This document shows positions 9,295 to 19,554 of a stretch of DNA of 64,000 nt, in pieces. The notes beneath the pieces are model-generated. The model was not told where the DNA came from. It saw only the letters and a program-made list of their open reading frames with translations, and did no database searches. The position numbers were made by a program, and so were the translations under genes. The DNA is from Bacteroidia bacterium. GTDB taxonomy: Bacteria > Bacteroidota > Bacteroidia > Flavobacteriales > Flavobacteriaceae. Location of the stretch: NCBI GenBank assembly GCA_030431055.1, contig JAUIJA010000008.1, positions 1-64,000 of the forward strand, given 5' to 3'. Within the stretch, counting starts at the first letter, position 1, and each line of letters opens with the position of its first letter.

Positions 9295-10674
9295 TTAAAA
9301 AATAACTCGCTCTATGCTACCGTTTTTAGTTAATAATTGATATTGAGAGCGTTGTTCTCCTTTTTGCTTTAAATAATTGATTACGGTTTTAATGTCTTTT
9401 GCTTTAATGTTATCAACACTTAAAACAATACTTCCTTTTAAGTAATCAGAATAATCAGCAATGGATTTATTATGTACATCTTTAATTTTAACCCCGTAAG
9501 AAATTCCGAATTCTTTTTTATCAGAAGTTGAAATTTCTTCAAACTCAATTCCGTTTGCTTCAAAAGTCAATAATTCTTTTTTAGTTAAGGTAACAGGAAT
9601 GACTTTTTCATTTTCGTTACGTAAAACTGTTACATTTACTACCTCATTAGGTCTTTTAGTATTCAAGTAAGAAGTTAAATCAGAAAAACCTTTTATTTTT
9701 TTATCGTCAAGTTTGATAATAATATCACCTTCTTTAATTCCAGCTTTTTCAGCTCCAGAGTTTTTTGTAATTCCGTTTATATAAAAACCTTGTGTTTCAG
9801 AAATGCCAACTTGTTCTGCAACAGCACTGTTTAATTCGGCACCTTCTACACCTAAAGCACCACGCTGTACATTACCAAATTGCATTAAATCTTCGATTAT
9901 CTTTCTAGTAATGTTTGATGGAACAGCAAATGAATATCCTGCATAACTACCTGTTGGAGATGAAATCATAGTGTTAATTCCAATTAATTCTCCACGAGTG
10001 TTTACTAATGCACCACCACTATTTCCAGGATTTACTGCAGCATCGGTTTGAATAAAAGATTGTAAACCTTCGTTGCTTAAATCTCTTGCTTTTGCAGAAA
10101 TAATTCCGGCGGTAACTGTCGAAGTTAAATTGTATGGATTACCAACGGCTAAAACCCATTCACCAACTTTAATCGCATCGGAATCTCCAAAAACCATATA
10201 AGGTAATTTTTCATCGGCATCAATTTTTAATAATGCAATATCCATTTTAGAATCGGTACCTACTAATTTGGCTTTGTAAGATTTATTGTTATTTAGCGTA
10301 ACTTCAAGTTCATTTGCGTTTTGAATAACGTGATTGTTTGTGGCAATGTAGCCATCCTCAGAGATAATTACTCCCGAACCAGTTCCTATTTGCATTTGTT
10401 GTTGTGAACCACCTCTGTTTCCAAAGAAAAACTCAAATGGATCTCTATAAACACGTTGCGTTGTTACATTTTTAACATGAACAACACTATGAATAGCCAT
10501 ATCTGCAGCGGCTGTAAAATCTGTATTTTCAGCACCAAGACTAACATTTTTGCTAAAAGTAGGAGCGACAGTTGTTATTGTGTTAGATTTGGGTTCTAAA
10601 AATAATTTATAAGCTCCTAATGTTACAACACCACTTAAAAGTGAGATTAAAAGTAAACTTCCTAATTTTTTCAT
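9295..10674 (-). CDS. HtrA/DegQ-family trypsin-like serine protease with PDZ
   Basis: TNNHVIQNA, DIALLKID, GNSGGALVNTRGELIGIN, PDZ GFYINGITKNSGAEKAGIKEGDIIIKLD. Confidence 0.93.
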   Translation of the reverse strand: MKKLGSLLLISLLSGVVTLGAYKLFLEPKSNTITTVAPTFSKNVSLGAENTDFTAAADMAIHSVVHVKNVTTQRVYRDPFEFFFGNRGGSQQQMQIGTGSGVIISEDGYIATNNHVIQNANELEVTLNNNKSYKAKLVGTDSKMDIALLKIDADEKLPYMVFGDSDAIKVGEWVLAVGNPYNLTSTVTAGIISAKARDLSNEGLQSFIQTDAAVNPGNSGGALVNTRGELIGINTMISSPTGSYAGYSFAVPSNITRKIIEDLMQFGNVQRGALGVEGAELNSAVAEQVGISETQGFYINGITKNSGAEKAGIKEGDIIIKLDDKKIKGFSDLTSYLNTKRPNEVVNVTVLRNENEKVIPVTLTKKELLTFEANGIEFEEISTSDKKEFGISYGVKIKDVHNKSIADYSDYLKGSIVLSVDNIKAKDIKTVINYLKQKGEQRSQYQLLTKNGSIERVIF

Positions 10675-10804
10675 TTTCTATTAGCTTTTAAATTCTTAAG
10701 TAAATTTAACGACAAATTTTTAACAAAAAATCAGTTTAACGTACGCTTAACAATGTTTAACATCTTATTAATAATTCTTACATTTGTTTTGAATTCTTTC
10801 TAAA

Positions 10805-11587
10805 ATGAAATTGACTTTTTATAAATATCAAGGTACGGGTAATGATTTTGTAATGATTGATAATCGTACTAATTTCTTTCCCAAAAATGATACCAAGCTT
10901 ATCGAATTTTTATGTGATAGAAAATTCGGCATAGGAGCCGATGGATTAATCCTATTAGAAAATCATGAAAAGTATGATTTTAAAATGGTGTATTATAATT
11001 CTGATGGAAACGAAAGTAGTATGTGTGGAAATGGTGGAAGAAGTTTGGTTGCTTTTGCAAAACAGTTGGATATTATAAAAACTAAAGCCGAATTTGAAGC
11101 TATTGACGGTTATCATTTTGCAACGATCGACGAAAATAATATTGTTTCTTTACAAATGATTGATGTTGATAAGGTTAAAGTTGAAACTGATTATACTTTT
11201 TTAAATACTGGTTCACCACATCATATTCAAATAGTTAATGATTTAAAAGAAGTAGATGTAAAAGAAGAAGGCGCAAAAATTCGTTATTCTGATTTGTGTG
11301 GAAAAGCTGGAAGCAATATCAATTTTGTGAATCAAGTTGATGGTGATACTTTTTCGGTACGAACGTATGAACGTGGTGTTGAAGATGAAACGTTATCTTG
11401 TGGAACTGGAGTTACAGCGGTTGCTTTAGCAATGTATGCTAATCATAAAACTGAATCAAACAAAGTGAATTTAAATGTAGAAGGTGGAAAATTGTCGGTT
11501 AGTTTTAAAGAGAATGATGGTAAATTTTCTGAAATCTTTTTAATTGGTCCAGCACAATTTGTGTTTAAAGGAGAAATTGAAATATAA
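10805..11587 (+). CDS. dapF: Diaminopimelate epimerase
   Basis: YQGTGNDFVMIDNR, DGNESSMCGNGGRS, ERGVEDETLSCGTGVTAVA. Confidence 0.96.
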   Translation: MKLTFYKYQGTGNDFVMIDNRTNFFPKNDTKLIEFLCDRKFGIGADGLILLENHEKYDFKMVYYNSDGNESSMCGNGGRSLVAFAKQLDIIKTKAEFEAIDGYHFATIDENNIVSLQMIDVDKVKVETDYTFLNTGSPHHIQIVNDLKEVDVKEEGAKIRYSDLCGKAGSNINFVNQVDGDTFSVRTYERGVEDETLSCGTGVTAVALAMYANHKTESNKVNLNVEGGKLSVSFKENDGKFSEIFLIGPAQFVFKGEIEI

Positions 11588-12112
11588 ATGACTTTAAAAG
11601 GACAAAATATCTATTTACGTGCACTCGAACCAGAAGATTTAGAGTTTGTTTACGTTATTGAAAACGACGAATCTATTTGGGAAGTTAGTCACACACAAAC
11701 ACCTTATAGTCGATTTTTAATTCGTCAGTATCTAGAAAATGCGCATCAAGATATTTACGAAGCGAAGCAATTACGATTAGTTATTTGTTTAACTAATTCT
11801 TCAGAAGCAATTGGTTTAATTGATTTATTCGATTTCGATCCGCAACATTCTCGCGCTGGAATTGGAATTTTAATTCAAAATTCTTCCGAAAGAAATAAAG
11901 GAATTGGTTCAGAAGCTTTGCAACTTTTAATCGAGTATGCATTTTCGCAATTGCAATTGCATCAATTATATGCAAACATTGGAACTGAAAATGAAGCAAG
12001 TTTACAACTTTTTGCTAAATTTGGTTTTCAAAAAATCGGAATCAAAAAACAATGGAATAAAATAAATAACGTTTATAAAGACGAAGCTTTATTTCAATTA
12101 ATTAACGAATAA
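11588..12112 (+). CDS. GNAT-family N-acetyltransferase (RimJ/RimL-like)
   Basis: LRALEPEDLEFVYVIEND, ERNKGIGSEALQLLIEYAF. Confidence 0.88.
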   Translation: MTLKGQNIYLRALEPEDLEFVYVIENDESIWEVSHTQTPYSRFLIRQYLENAHQDIYEAKQLRLVICLTNSSEAIGLIDLFDFDPQHSRAGIGILIQNSSERNKGIGSEALQLLIEYAFSQLQLHQLYANIGTENEASLQLFAKFGFQKIGIKKQWNKINNVYKDEALFQLINE

Positions 12113-12122
12113 TTTTTTTGCC

Positions 12123-13163
12123 TTGAACTTAAAAAAACTAATTGCTATTATCGCAGTTTCAGGAATTATAATCGCTGGAGTTATTGCTGCATATATTTAT
12201 AATCAAGCATTTACAGTAAATACAACTTTTAATCAAAAAGAAGTTTTTGTACATATTCCAACTGGTGCTACTTACGAAGAAGCAAAAGAAGAATTGAGTC
12301 CGTTTGTAAAAAATATGGATAAGTTCGATTTTGTTGCCAATCAAAGAAAATATAATGTAAATGTTAAATCTGGAAGATTTAAATTGAAGCAAAACATGAC
12401 AAGTTTCGATATGATTCAGGCTTTACGTAGTAATCTTCCAGTTAAAGTTGCTTTTAATAATCAGGAAAGTTTAGAAAAATTAGCACAACGTTTAGCGTCT
12501 GAAATTGAACCTGATAGTTTGCAATTAATTACAGCGTTCACTGATGTTGATTTTTTAAAGGAAAACGAAGTTGATAGAGAAAATGCACTGAGTTTGTTTA
12601 TTCCAAATTCGTATGAGTTTTATTGGAATACTTCTGCGGAAAAATTTGCCGATAAATTAGCAAAAGAATATAGAAAATTTTGGACAGATTCACGTAAGCA
12701 AAAAGCAGCTAATCTAAATTTATCACCACAGCAAGTTTCGGTTTTAGCGGCTATTGTTCAAAAGGAAACGGCAAAAGTTAGTGAAAGACCAAGAGTTGCT
12801 GGAGTTTACTTAAACCGATTAAAAACAGGAATGCCTTTACAAGCTGACCCTACGGTTATTTATGCAATGAAAAAAGAATCTGGAGATTTTGACCAAGTGA
12901 TAAAACGAGTTTTACATGCTGATTTGGTTATCGATTCTCCATACAATACATACAAAAATGCAGGTTTACCACCTGGGCCAATTACAATGCCTGATATTTC
13001 TTCGATTGATGCGGTTCTTAACGCTGAAAAACATGATTATTTGTATTTCTGTGCAAGTCCAGATAAACCAGGTTATCATGCATTTGCGTCAAATTATACG
13101 CAGCATACCATAAATGCACGTAAGTATGCGAATTGGGTAAACAAACTAGGAATTAATAGATAA
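12123..13163 (+). CDS. mltG: Endolytic murein transglycosylase MltG (TTG start)
   Basis: YceG-like: VLAAIVQKETAKVSERPRVAGVYLNRLKTGMPLQADPTVIYA, SPYNTYKNAGLPPGPI. Confidence 0.93.
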   Translation: MNLKKLIAIIAVSGIIIAGVIAAYIYNQAFTVNTTFNQKEVFVHIPTGATYEEAKEELSPFVKNMDKFDFVANQRKYNVNVKSGRFKLKQNMTSFDMIQALRSNLPVKVAFNNQESLEKLAQRLASEIEPDSLQLITAFTDVDFLKENEVDRENALSLFIPNSYEFYWNTSAEKFADKLAKEYRKFWTDSRKQKAANLNLSPQQVSVLAAIVQKETAKVSERPRVAGVYLNRLKTGMPLQADPTVIYAMKKESGDFDQVIKRVLHADLVIDSPYNTYKNAGLPPGPITMPDISSIDAVLNAEKHDYLYFCASPDKPGYHAFASNYTQHTINARKYANWVNKLGINR

Positions 13164-13166
13164 ATT

Positions 13167-14075
13167 TTGAAACTTCTTTATTCTATATTGGTTGTTTTTT
13201 TAGTTAATTCTATAGTTTTTTCTCAATCAAAAATAAATAGCTTTTTAACACCATCAGATTCTTTAAATGTAAGTAGAAGTAATACTGTTTTTATTTCAGA
13301 AGGTGTAGTTTTAGGCGGTGCTTTAATAGGATTGAACCAATTATGGTATAAAGATTATCCGAAATCAAATTTTCATACTGTTGATGATAATAACCAATGG
13401 TTGCAACTAGATAAAGTTGGACATTTTTATTCAACGTATCATGTTGGTAGAGCGGGAGCAGAACTTTTAGAATGGAGCGGAGCTTCTCAAAAAGAGCAAT
13501 TACTTTATGGTTCAACTTTAGGTTTTGGTTTTTTAACAGTTGTTGAGGTTTTTGATGGTTATTCGCAAGAATGGGGCTTTTCTTGGGGCGATATGTTGGC
13601 TAATGCTTCTGGAACAGGTTTGTATATTGGACAAGAATTACTTTGGAAAGAACAGCGAATTACACCTAAATTTTCTTTTCATCAAACGCGTTATGCAGAT
13701 ATTCGCCCAGAAACTTTAGGAAGTTCTCTTAACGAACAAATTTTAAAAGATTATAACGGACAAACCTATTGGCTTTCTTTTAATTTATATTCTTTTACGA
13801 AGTCAAAGGCTATTCCAAAATGGCTAAATGTAGCAATTGGTTATGGAGGAACAGGAATGTTATATGGAGATAATAATGAAGCTTTTGAAAATGGAGTTAT
13901 CCAGAATCAATCAAGAGAATTTTATGTAAGTCTTGATGTAGATTTGACGAAAATTGAAACAAAATCACATTTTTTAAAGACACTTTTTTCGGTTTTTAAC
14001 ACAATTAAAGTACCAGCTCCAACACTTCAAATCGGTGATTTTAACGGTGTTAAAGGGTATCTTATCTACTTTTAG
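13167..14075 (+). CDS. DUF2279-like predicted periplasmic/outer-membrane protein
   Basis: LDKVGHFYSTYHVGRAGAELLEW, VVEVFDGYSQEWGFSWGDMLANASG. Confidence 0.7.
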   Translation: MKLLYSILVVFLVNSIVFSQSKINSFLTPSDSLNVSRSNTVFISEGVVLGGALIGLNQLWYKDYPKSNFHTVDDNNQWLQLDKVGHFYSTYHVGRAGAELLEWSGASQKEQLLYGSTLGFGFLTVVEVFDGYSQEWGFSWGDMLANASGTGLYIGQELLWKEQRITPKFSFHQTRYADIRPETLGSSLNEQILKDYNGQTYWLSFNLYSFTKSKAIPKWLNVAIGYGGTGMLYGDNNEAFENGVIQNQSREFYVSLDVDLTKIETKSHFLKTLFSVFNTIKVPAPTLQIGDFNGVKGYLIYF

Positions 14076-14172
14076 AAAACTTTAACAGTCTGTAAATCAA
14101 TATTGTAAAAATTTTCATATCTTTGCCAACGCAAATTTCAGATGGGTGACAGACGCTGAGAAATGAAAATTT

Positions 14173-14811
14173 ATGATAAGAAAAGGTTCGTATTTTTTGG
14201 GATTAACCATCCTAGTACAATTAGTTTTAACTGGTTTTAAATCGGTAGAAAACGAAAAAGTAGAGGGCTTTCATTTACAAGGTAATGAAAATTATTTTTA
14301 CAATGTAGCCTTAGAAGAAGAAAACGAAACTGACTTTGTTGTTCCATTTGTAGGGAAAACATTCGTAGGTTTTAGAGAAGCAATTGCTTTTAGAGAATCA
14401 AGAGGAAGATTAAGTTTAGTCAATTCTTTTGGTTATATGGGAAAATACCAATTTGGAAAAAGTACATTACGTTCTGTTGGTATTTATGATTTTAACACAT
14501 TCTTGCATAACGCAGAATGGCAAGACAAAGCTTTTACAGCATTAATTGCAAAAAATAAGTGGATTTTGCGCAAAGAAATTGCAAAATATCGCGGACGTGT
14601 GATTAATGGAGTAGAAATTACAGAATCAGGTATTTTAGCTGCAGCGCACTTAGGTGGAGCAGGATCAGTTAGAAAATACTTGAGAAGTAATGGTAGAAGC
14701 GGATTTAAAGATGGATTTGGAACTTCATTAAGAAGTTACATTAAAAAGTTTGGTGGATATGATGTTTCTCATATTCAAGCCGACAAAAATGCTAAAGTAA
14801 AACTAGATTAA
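14173..14811 (+). CDS. Exported lysozyme-like/transglycosylase-like protein
   Basis: Signal peptide; AIAFRESRGRLSLVNSFGYMGKYQFGKSTL resembles a lytic transglycosylase/lysozyme-like catalytic segment. Confidence 0.6.
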   Translation: MIRKGSYFLGLTILVQLVLTGFKSVENEKVEGFHLQGNENYFYNVALEEENETDFVVPFVGKTFVGFREAIAFRESRGRLSLVNSFGYMGKYQFGKSTLRSVGIYDFNTFLHNAEWQDKAFTALIAKNKWILRKEIAKYRGRVINGVEITESGILAAAHLGGAGSVRKYLRSNGRSGFKDGFGTSLRSYIKKFGGYDVSHIQADKNAKVKLD

Positions 14812-14812
14812 T

Positions 14813-15535
14813 TTAGCTTTTGTGAATAATAAAAATGCAAGGTCGCTTATGTAAGTCGACCTTGTTTTTTTTCCACTCCTTTACAGTTTTAGTTTTAATA
14901 AATTCTGTAGGTAACGTAATATCACAAGCAACACATAGTTGTGTGTTTGGGTGAAGTGTTTGTGTGAGTGTTTCTAGTAATTTATTATTTCTGTATGGTG
15001 TTTCAATAAACAGTTGCGACTGATTTTCTTCTTGGGAAATTCTTTCAAATTTTTTAATAGCATTTTTCTTTTCGCCACTTTCTATAGGTAAATAACCATT
15101 AAAAGCAAAACTTTGACCATTCATTCCGCTTGCCATTAAGGCTAATAAAATAGAGCTTGGTCCAACTAACGGAATAACCTGAATTCCTTTTTCGTGAGCT
15201 AATTTGACAATTACAGCACCAGGATCGGCAACACCAGGACAACCAGCCTCACTCATTAGTCCAATGTTTAATCCGTTAAAAAGCGGTTGCATCATTTTAG
15301 AATAATCGCTTTCTTCGGTACGCTTATTAAGTAAACTTAGTTTTAATTCTGATTGTTTTTTTTCTGGATGAATACTTTTTATAAACCTACGTGCCGTTTT
15401 TTCGTTTTCAACAATATAGTTGTCTATAAAATCGATACTTCTTTTTATAGTTTGTGGTAATACATCTTCAGGTTTAATTTCGCCTAAAGTTGTAGGAATT
15501 AAATATAATTTACCTGTAAGTTGTATTGGTTTCAT
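14813..15535 (-). CDS. RsmI-like SAM-dependent methyltransferase (tetrapyrrole methylase fold); start moved to MKPIQ, 4-bp overlap with upstream gene
   Basis: GLMSEAGCPGVADPGAVIVKLAHEKGIQVIPLVGPSSILLALMASG. Confidence 0.88.
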   Translation of the reverse strand: MKPIQLTGKLYLIPTTLGEIKPEDVLPQTIKRSIDFIDNYIVENEKTARRFIKSIHPEKKQSELKLSLLNKRTEESDYSKMMQPLFNGLNIGLMSEAGCPGVADPGAVIVKLAHEKGIQVIPLVGPSSILLALMASGMNGQSFAFNGYLPIESGEKKNAIKKFERISQEENQSQLFIETPYRNNKLLETLTQTLHPNTQLCVACDITLPTEFIKTKTVKEWKKNKVDLHKRPCIFIIHKS

Positions 15536-15990
15536 CGGTTTAATTTTTTGGCAATAATATCGCAAGCTTGGTCGAGCATATTGTAAACTTGTTCAAATCC
15601 GTCTTGTCCGCCATAGTAAGGATCTGGAACTTCTACATTTTCATTAGGGAAAAGTTCGTTCAAAATCAGCTTTACTTTTGATTTTTGATTTTCATTTTCT
15701 GAAAGTGAAAGTACATTTTTGTAATTCGACATATCCATTACATAAATATAATCAAAAGTATCAAAATCGGAAGTTTTGAATTGTCTTGCTCTTTGGTTTG
15801 TAATGTCTAATCCTCTGTTTTTTGCGGTTTCAATAGAACGTTTGTCTGGTAATTCTCCAGCGTGCCAACCGCCAGTTCCAGCAGAATCTACTAAAAATTT
15901 ATCTTTTGGGAGTTTAGCTTGTAAAATGCCTTCAGCTAATGGTGAACGGCAAATATTACCCAAACAAACCATTAAAATTTTGGTAGGCAT
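15532..15990 (-). CDS. Low-molecular-weight protein tyrosine phosphatase
   Basis: ILMVCLGNICRSPLAEGIL (CX5R), VPDPYYGGQDGFEQVYNML. Confidence 0.93.
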   Translation of the reverse strand: MPTKILMVCLGNICRSPLAEGILQAKLPKDKFLVDSAGTGGWHAGELPDKRSIETAKNRGLDITNQRARQFKTSDFDTFDYIYVMDMSNYKNVLSLSENENQKSKVKLILNELFPNENVEVPDPYYGGQDGFEQVYNMLDQACDIIAKKLNR

Positions 15991-17417
15991 TATTGCGATA
16001 GTTTTTTATTTAAATCGTCAACGAATTTTCTGAATTGTTTATCAGTAGCAACTAAATTATCGACAGTTTTACATGCATGAAGTACAGTAGCGTGATCGCG
16101 GTCGCCAATTTGACTTCCGATGTTTGCTAGTGAATTTTTAGTGTACTTTTTAGCAAAAAACATAGCTAATTGTCTAGCTTGAACAATGTGACGTTTTCTA
16201 GTTTTAGATTGAAGCGTTTCTAAATCTAATTGGAAATAATCTGAAACTACTTTTTGAATGTAATCCACAGAAATTTCTCGTTTAATGTTCTTAACAAATT
16301 TCTCAACAACTTGTTTCGCTAAATCAATCGTTACTTCTTTTTTGTTGAAAGAAGATTGTGCGATTAATGAAATGATTGCACCTTCAAGTTCGCGAACGTT
16401 AGACTTAATGTTTTTAGCAACATATTCAATGATTTCCTCTGGCATTTCAACACCATCTCTATACAGAATGTTGTTCAAGATTGAAACTCTTGTTTCGTAA
16501 TCTGGTTGGTGTAATTCAGCAGATAATCCCCATTTAAAACGCGATAATAAACGTTGCTCGATATCTTGCATGTCAACAGGAGCTTTATCAGAAGTTAAAA
16601 TCACCTGTTTTCCATTTTGGTGTAAATGGTTGAATATATGGAAAAATACATCTTGCGTTCCAGTTTTACCCGATAAGAACTGAACATCGTCAATAATTAA
16701 TACGTCAATTAATTGATAAAAATGGATAAAATCGTTACGAGTATTTTTCTTAACCGATTCTATGTATTGTTGCGTGAAAATTTCAGCTGAAATATATAAA
16801 ACTGTTTTTTCTGGATATTTTTCTTTTATCTCAACTCCAATTGCGTGTGCTAGGTGCGTTTTTCCTAGACCAACTCCACCAAAAATCAATAATGGGTTAA
16901 AAGAGGTTCCGCCAGGTTTATTAGCAACAGCCATACCAGCACTACGAGCTAATCGGTTTGAATCTCCTTCAAGGAAATTGTCGAAACTGTAATTTGCGTT
17001 TAATTGAGAATCGATGTTAATATTTCTAATTCCAGGAATAATAAATGGGTTTTTTAATTCTGGATCTTTTTGAACAATAGGAACATCAACTTCTTGAGTT
17101 TTTACAGCTTGTCGGTCTTTACTTGGAATTTGGTGTGTAAGTGGAAGTTTGTCGCTATAAGAGTTTTCCATCTTAATTTTATACAATAACTTTGCACTAG
17201 AACCAAGTTCTTTAGTTAAGGCAACTTTTAAAAGTTTTACATAGTGTTCTTCTAACCATTCATAGAAGAATTTACTAGGTACTTGAATAGAAAGCGCGTT
17301 TTCATTTAAGTCAACTGGCTGTATAGGTTCAAACCATGTTTTATAGGCTTGTTCCTGGATGTTATCCTTTATGAATGACAGACAGTTTTCCCATACTGAT
17401 TGCGCAGTTTTACTCAT
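15990..17417 (-). CDS. dnaA: Chromosomal replication initiator protein DnaA
   Basis: FGGVGLGKTHLAHAIG, LIIDDVQFLSGK, IGSQIGDRDHATVLHA. Confidence 0.97.
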   Translation of the reverse strand: MSKTAQSVWENCLSFIKDNIQEQAYKTWFEPIQPVDLNENALSIQVPSKFFYEWLEEHYVKLLKVALTKELGSSAKLLYKIKMENSYSDKLPLTHQIPSKDRQAVKTQEVDVPIVQKDPELKNPFIIPGIRNINIDSQLNANYSFDNFLEGDSNRLARSAGMAVANKPGGTSFNPLLIFGGVGLGKTHLAHAIGVEIKEKYPEKTVLYISAEIFTQQYIESVKKNTRNDFIHFYQLIDVLIIDDVQFLSGKTGTQDVFFHIFNHLHQNGKQVILTSDKAPVDMQDIEQRLLSRFKWGLSAELHQPDYETRVSILNNILYRDGVEMPEEIIEYVAKNIKSNVRELEGAIISLIAQSSFNKKEVTIDLAKQVVEKFVKNIKREISVDYIQKVVSDYFQLDLETLQSKTRKRHIVQARQLAMFFAKKYTKNSLANIGSQIGDRDHATVLHACKTVDNLVATDKQFRKFVDDLNKKLSQ

Positions 17418-17664
17418 AAATGTAATTCTTTATAGTTGTTTTTTAGATTAATTAACTGTAATTCAAAGCGAAGACTATAAAAGTCGTTCTGTTAATTTGG
17501 GGAAACAAATATGTGAACAAATTTCTGTAAAAAAAAATGGAATTGGTATTGATTTTTTAAAAAAATTATTGTAGGTCTATTTAAGTTTTTTTTAAAAGTT
17601 AATTTAAGGATTCTTTAATACTAAAGGTAAATCTTACAAATAGAAAAATAAGATAAAAAAATAA

Positions 17665-18066
17665 ATGAAAAATTTTGATTTAAAAGTTAGGGTTAGATAT
17701 GCTGAAACTGATCAAATGGGTGTAGTGTATCATGGAAATTATGCGCAGTATTTTGAGATGGGGAGAGTAGAGTGGTTGCGTAATCTTGGGGTGTCATATA
17801 AATGGATGGAAGAAAACGGAGTTATGCTTCCTGTTGTTGCTTTAAACATGAATTATAAAAAGCCAGCTCGATACGATGATTTGCTAACTGTTAAAACAAT
17901 TTTTAAAAGTCAAACTTCAGTTAAAATTGAATTTGACTACGAAATTTATAATGAAAAAAATGAGTTGTTAACAACAGGATATTCTCTTTTAGTATTTGTA
18001 GATATGAAAACGGGTAAACCTACTGTTCCACCTAAATATGTAATGGAGAAATTAGAGAATTTATAA
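17665..18066 (+). CDS. YbgC/4HBT-family acyl-CoA thioesterase
   Basis: VRYAETDQMGVVYHGNYAQYFEMGRVEWLR. Confidence 0.92.
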   Translation: MKNFDLKVRVRYAETDQMGVVYHGNYAQYFEMGRVEWLRNLGVSYKWMEENGVMLPVVALNMNYKKPARYDDLLTVKTIFKSQTSVKIEFDYEIYNEKNELLTTGYSLLVFVDMKTGKPTVPPKYVMEKLENL

Positions 18067-18687
18067 TGTTTCTTTTTCTTTAATGGAAATTTCAAAAAGT
18101 GATTCAAAAATGTTGAAGATTTCTTCAGCATTTTTTTTGCGAATAGAAATTTCAATTTCACAATCAAGTTCCATTTTTTGATTAACTAAATTGATGTTTT
18201 TTTCTTTTATAACTCGCATTACTTTGTTCATGTTTTTGTAGTCGAACTTTACAATAAAATGTTTGTCGATAGTTTTTTCAATAATTTCAGCATTTTCTAG
18301 TGCCATTTGTGCGCCAGTTTTGTAAGCGTTAATTAAACCACTTACGCCAAGTTTAACGCCGCCAAAATAACGAACTACAACAACCAAAACATTCGTTACA
18401 TCAAAAGATAAAATTTGCCCATAAATAGGCATTCCTGCGCTATTATTTGGCTCGCCATCATCATTTGCTCTGTATTGTTTTGTTTCTGTTCCTATTTGAT
18501 AAGCATAACACCAATGACGTGCTTGATGATGTTGTTTTTTTAAATCAGATAAAATTTCTTTTACTTCTTCTTCAGAGTTTACAGGAAAAGCATAGCCAAA
18601 AAACTTACTGTTTTTATCTTTAAAAAGTGTTTCTTCAGATGGTTTTGTTATCGTTTTGTATATATCGTGATGTTTTTCTGTACTCAT
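18061..18687 (-). CDS. YigZ/IMPACT-family protein
   Basis: RANDDGEPNNSAGMPIYGQI, VVVVRYFGGVKLGVSGLINAY. Confidence 0.93.
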   Translation of the reverse strand: MSTEKHHDIYKTITKPSEETLFKDKNSKFFGYAFPVNSEEEVKEILSDLKKQHHQARHWCYAYQIGTETKQYRANDDGEPNNSAGMPIYGQILSFDVTNVLVVVVRYFGGVKLGVSGLINAYKTGAQMALENAEIIEKTIDKHFIVKFDYKNMNKVMRVIKEKNINLVNQKMELDCEIEISIRKKNAEEIFNIFESLFEISIKEKETL

Positions 18688-18688
18688 T

Positions 18689-19546
18689 TTAATTTGTTAC
18701 TAAATAAAGCGCAAATATTGAAAGTAAAATTCCTATATAATTTTTCTTGCTTAACTTTTCTTTAAAAAGGAGAATTCCTATTGTTGTGGTAAGCAAAATT
18801 ACACCAATATTTAGAATTGTAAAAATGGTAGAGCTTTCCATGTTTTCCGTTTGTAGAGCTTTTGTTAAAAAGTAAAGCGAAAAATAGTTTGGAACACCAA
18901 GAAATAATCCGCCAAGAATATTTTTAAATTCTAAAGTAATTCTTGATTGGACTAGTTTGTATGAAAAAGCAATTAGTCCAAAACCAAAAGCAGTTAAAAA
19001 GGTTATAGAGGAAAATAAAGAGGTTTCTCCTTTTGGTAAAAAACTATGCTGTGTAATGTTTATTAAAGTGTCGATTGTTCCAGCTCCAATAAAAAGTAAA
19101 ATTGGTAGTTGAAAATGCGAAAAATTTATTTCGGTATTTGGTTTTACTGAGACATAATAAACAGCAGAAAGAGCTATTAGAATTCCAATTGTATGTTGCA
19201 AAGTTGCTTGTTCATTAAAAATAAAAATTCCGTATGCAATTGGAATTATCATCGACATTTTACTAGCAACAGAAGCGACTGTTAATCCGTTAGTTTGAGT
19301 AGTTTTTGCAATAATGTAAAAAACAGCAATGAAAAGAAAACCTAAGACTAAACTAAACGGGAACCAAGTTTTTTGTGGGATTTCTTCAAATTGAAAACTA
19401 TTACTACTTAAAAATGCACCGAGAGTAAAAGCTACAATATAATTAAATAGAATAGCCTGAAAAGTATCTATGGAAAACCTACTAAAATATTTAAAAACAA
19501 CATAAAGTAAACTAGAAAAAACAATAGCAAGAAGAATAGTAATCAT
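18689..19546 (-). CDS. EamA/DMT-family transporter
   Basis: About ten hydrophobic segments; NGLTVASVASKMSMIIPIAYGIFIFNE. Confidence 0.8.
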   Translation of the reverse strand: MITILLAIVFSSLLYVVFKYFSRFSIDTFQAILFNYIVAFTLGAFLSSNSFQFEEIPQKTWFPFSLVLGFLFIAVFYIIAKTTQTNGLTVASVASKMSMIIPIAYGIFIFNEQATLQHTIGILIALSAVYYVSVKPNTEINFSHFQLPILLFIGAGTIDTLINITQHSFLPKGETSLFSSITFLTAFGFGLIAFSYKLVQSRITLEFKNILGGLFLGVPNYFSLYFLTKALQTENMESSTIFTILNIGVILLTTTIGILLFKEKLSKKNYIGILLSIFALYLVTN

Positions 19547-19554
19547 TTCAATCT

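Noticed and set aside
14136-14165. TPP-riboswitch-like string GGGTGAC...CGCTGAGA
   Set aside because: Superficial similarity only; the other conserved TPP helices and motifs are absent and the gene is cell-wall related.
17418-17664. oriC next to dnaA
   Set aside because: Only one imperfect DnaA-box-like 9-mer; no cluster or clear AT-rich iteron array.
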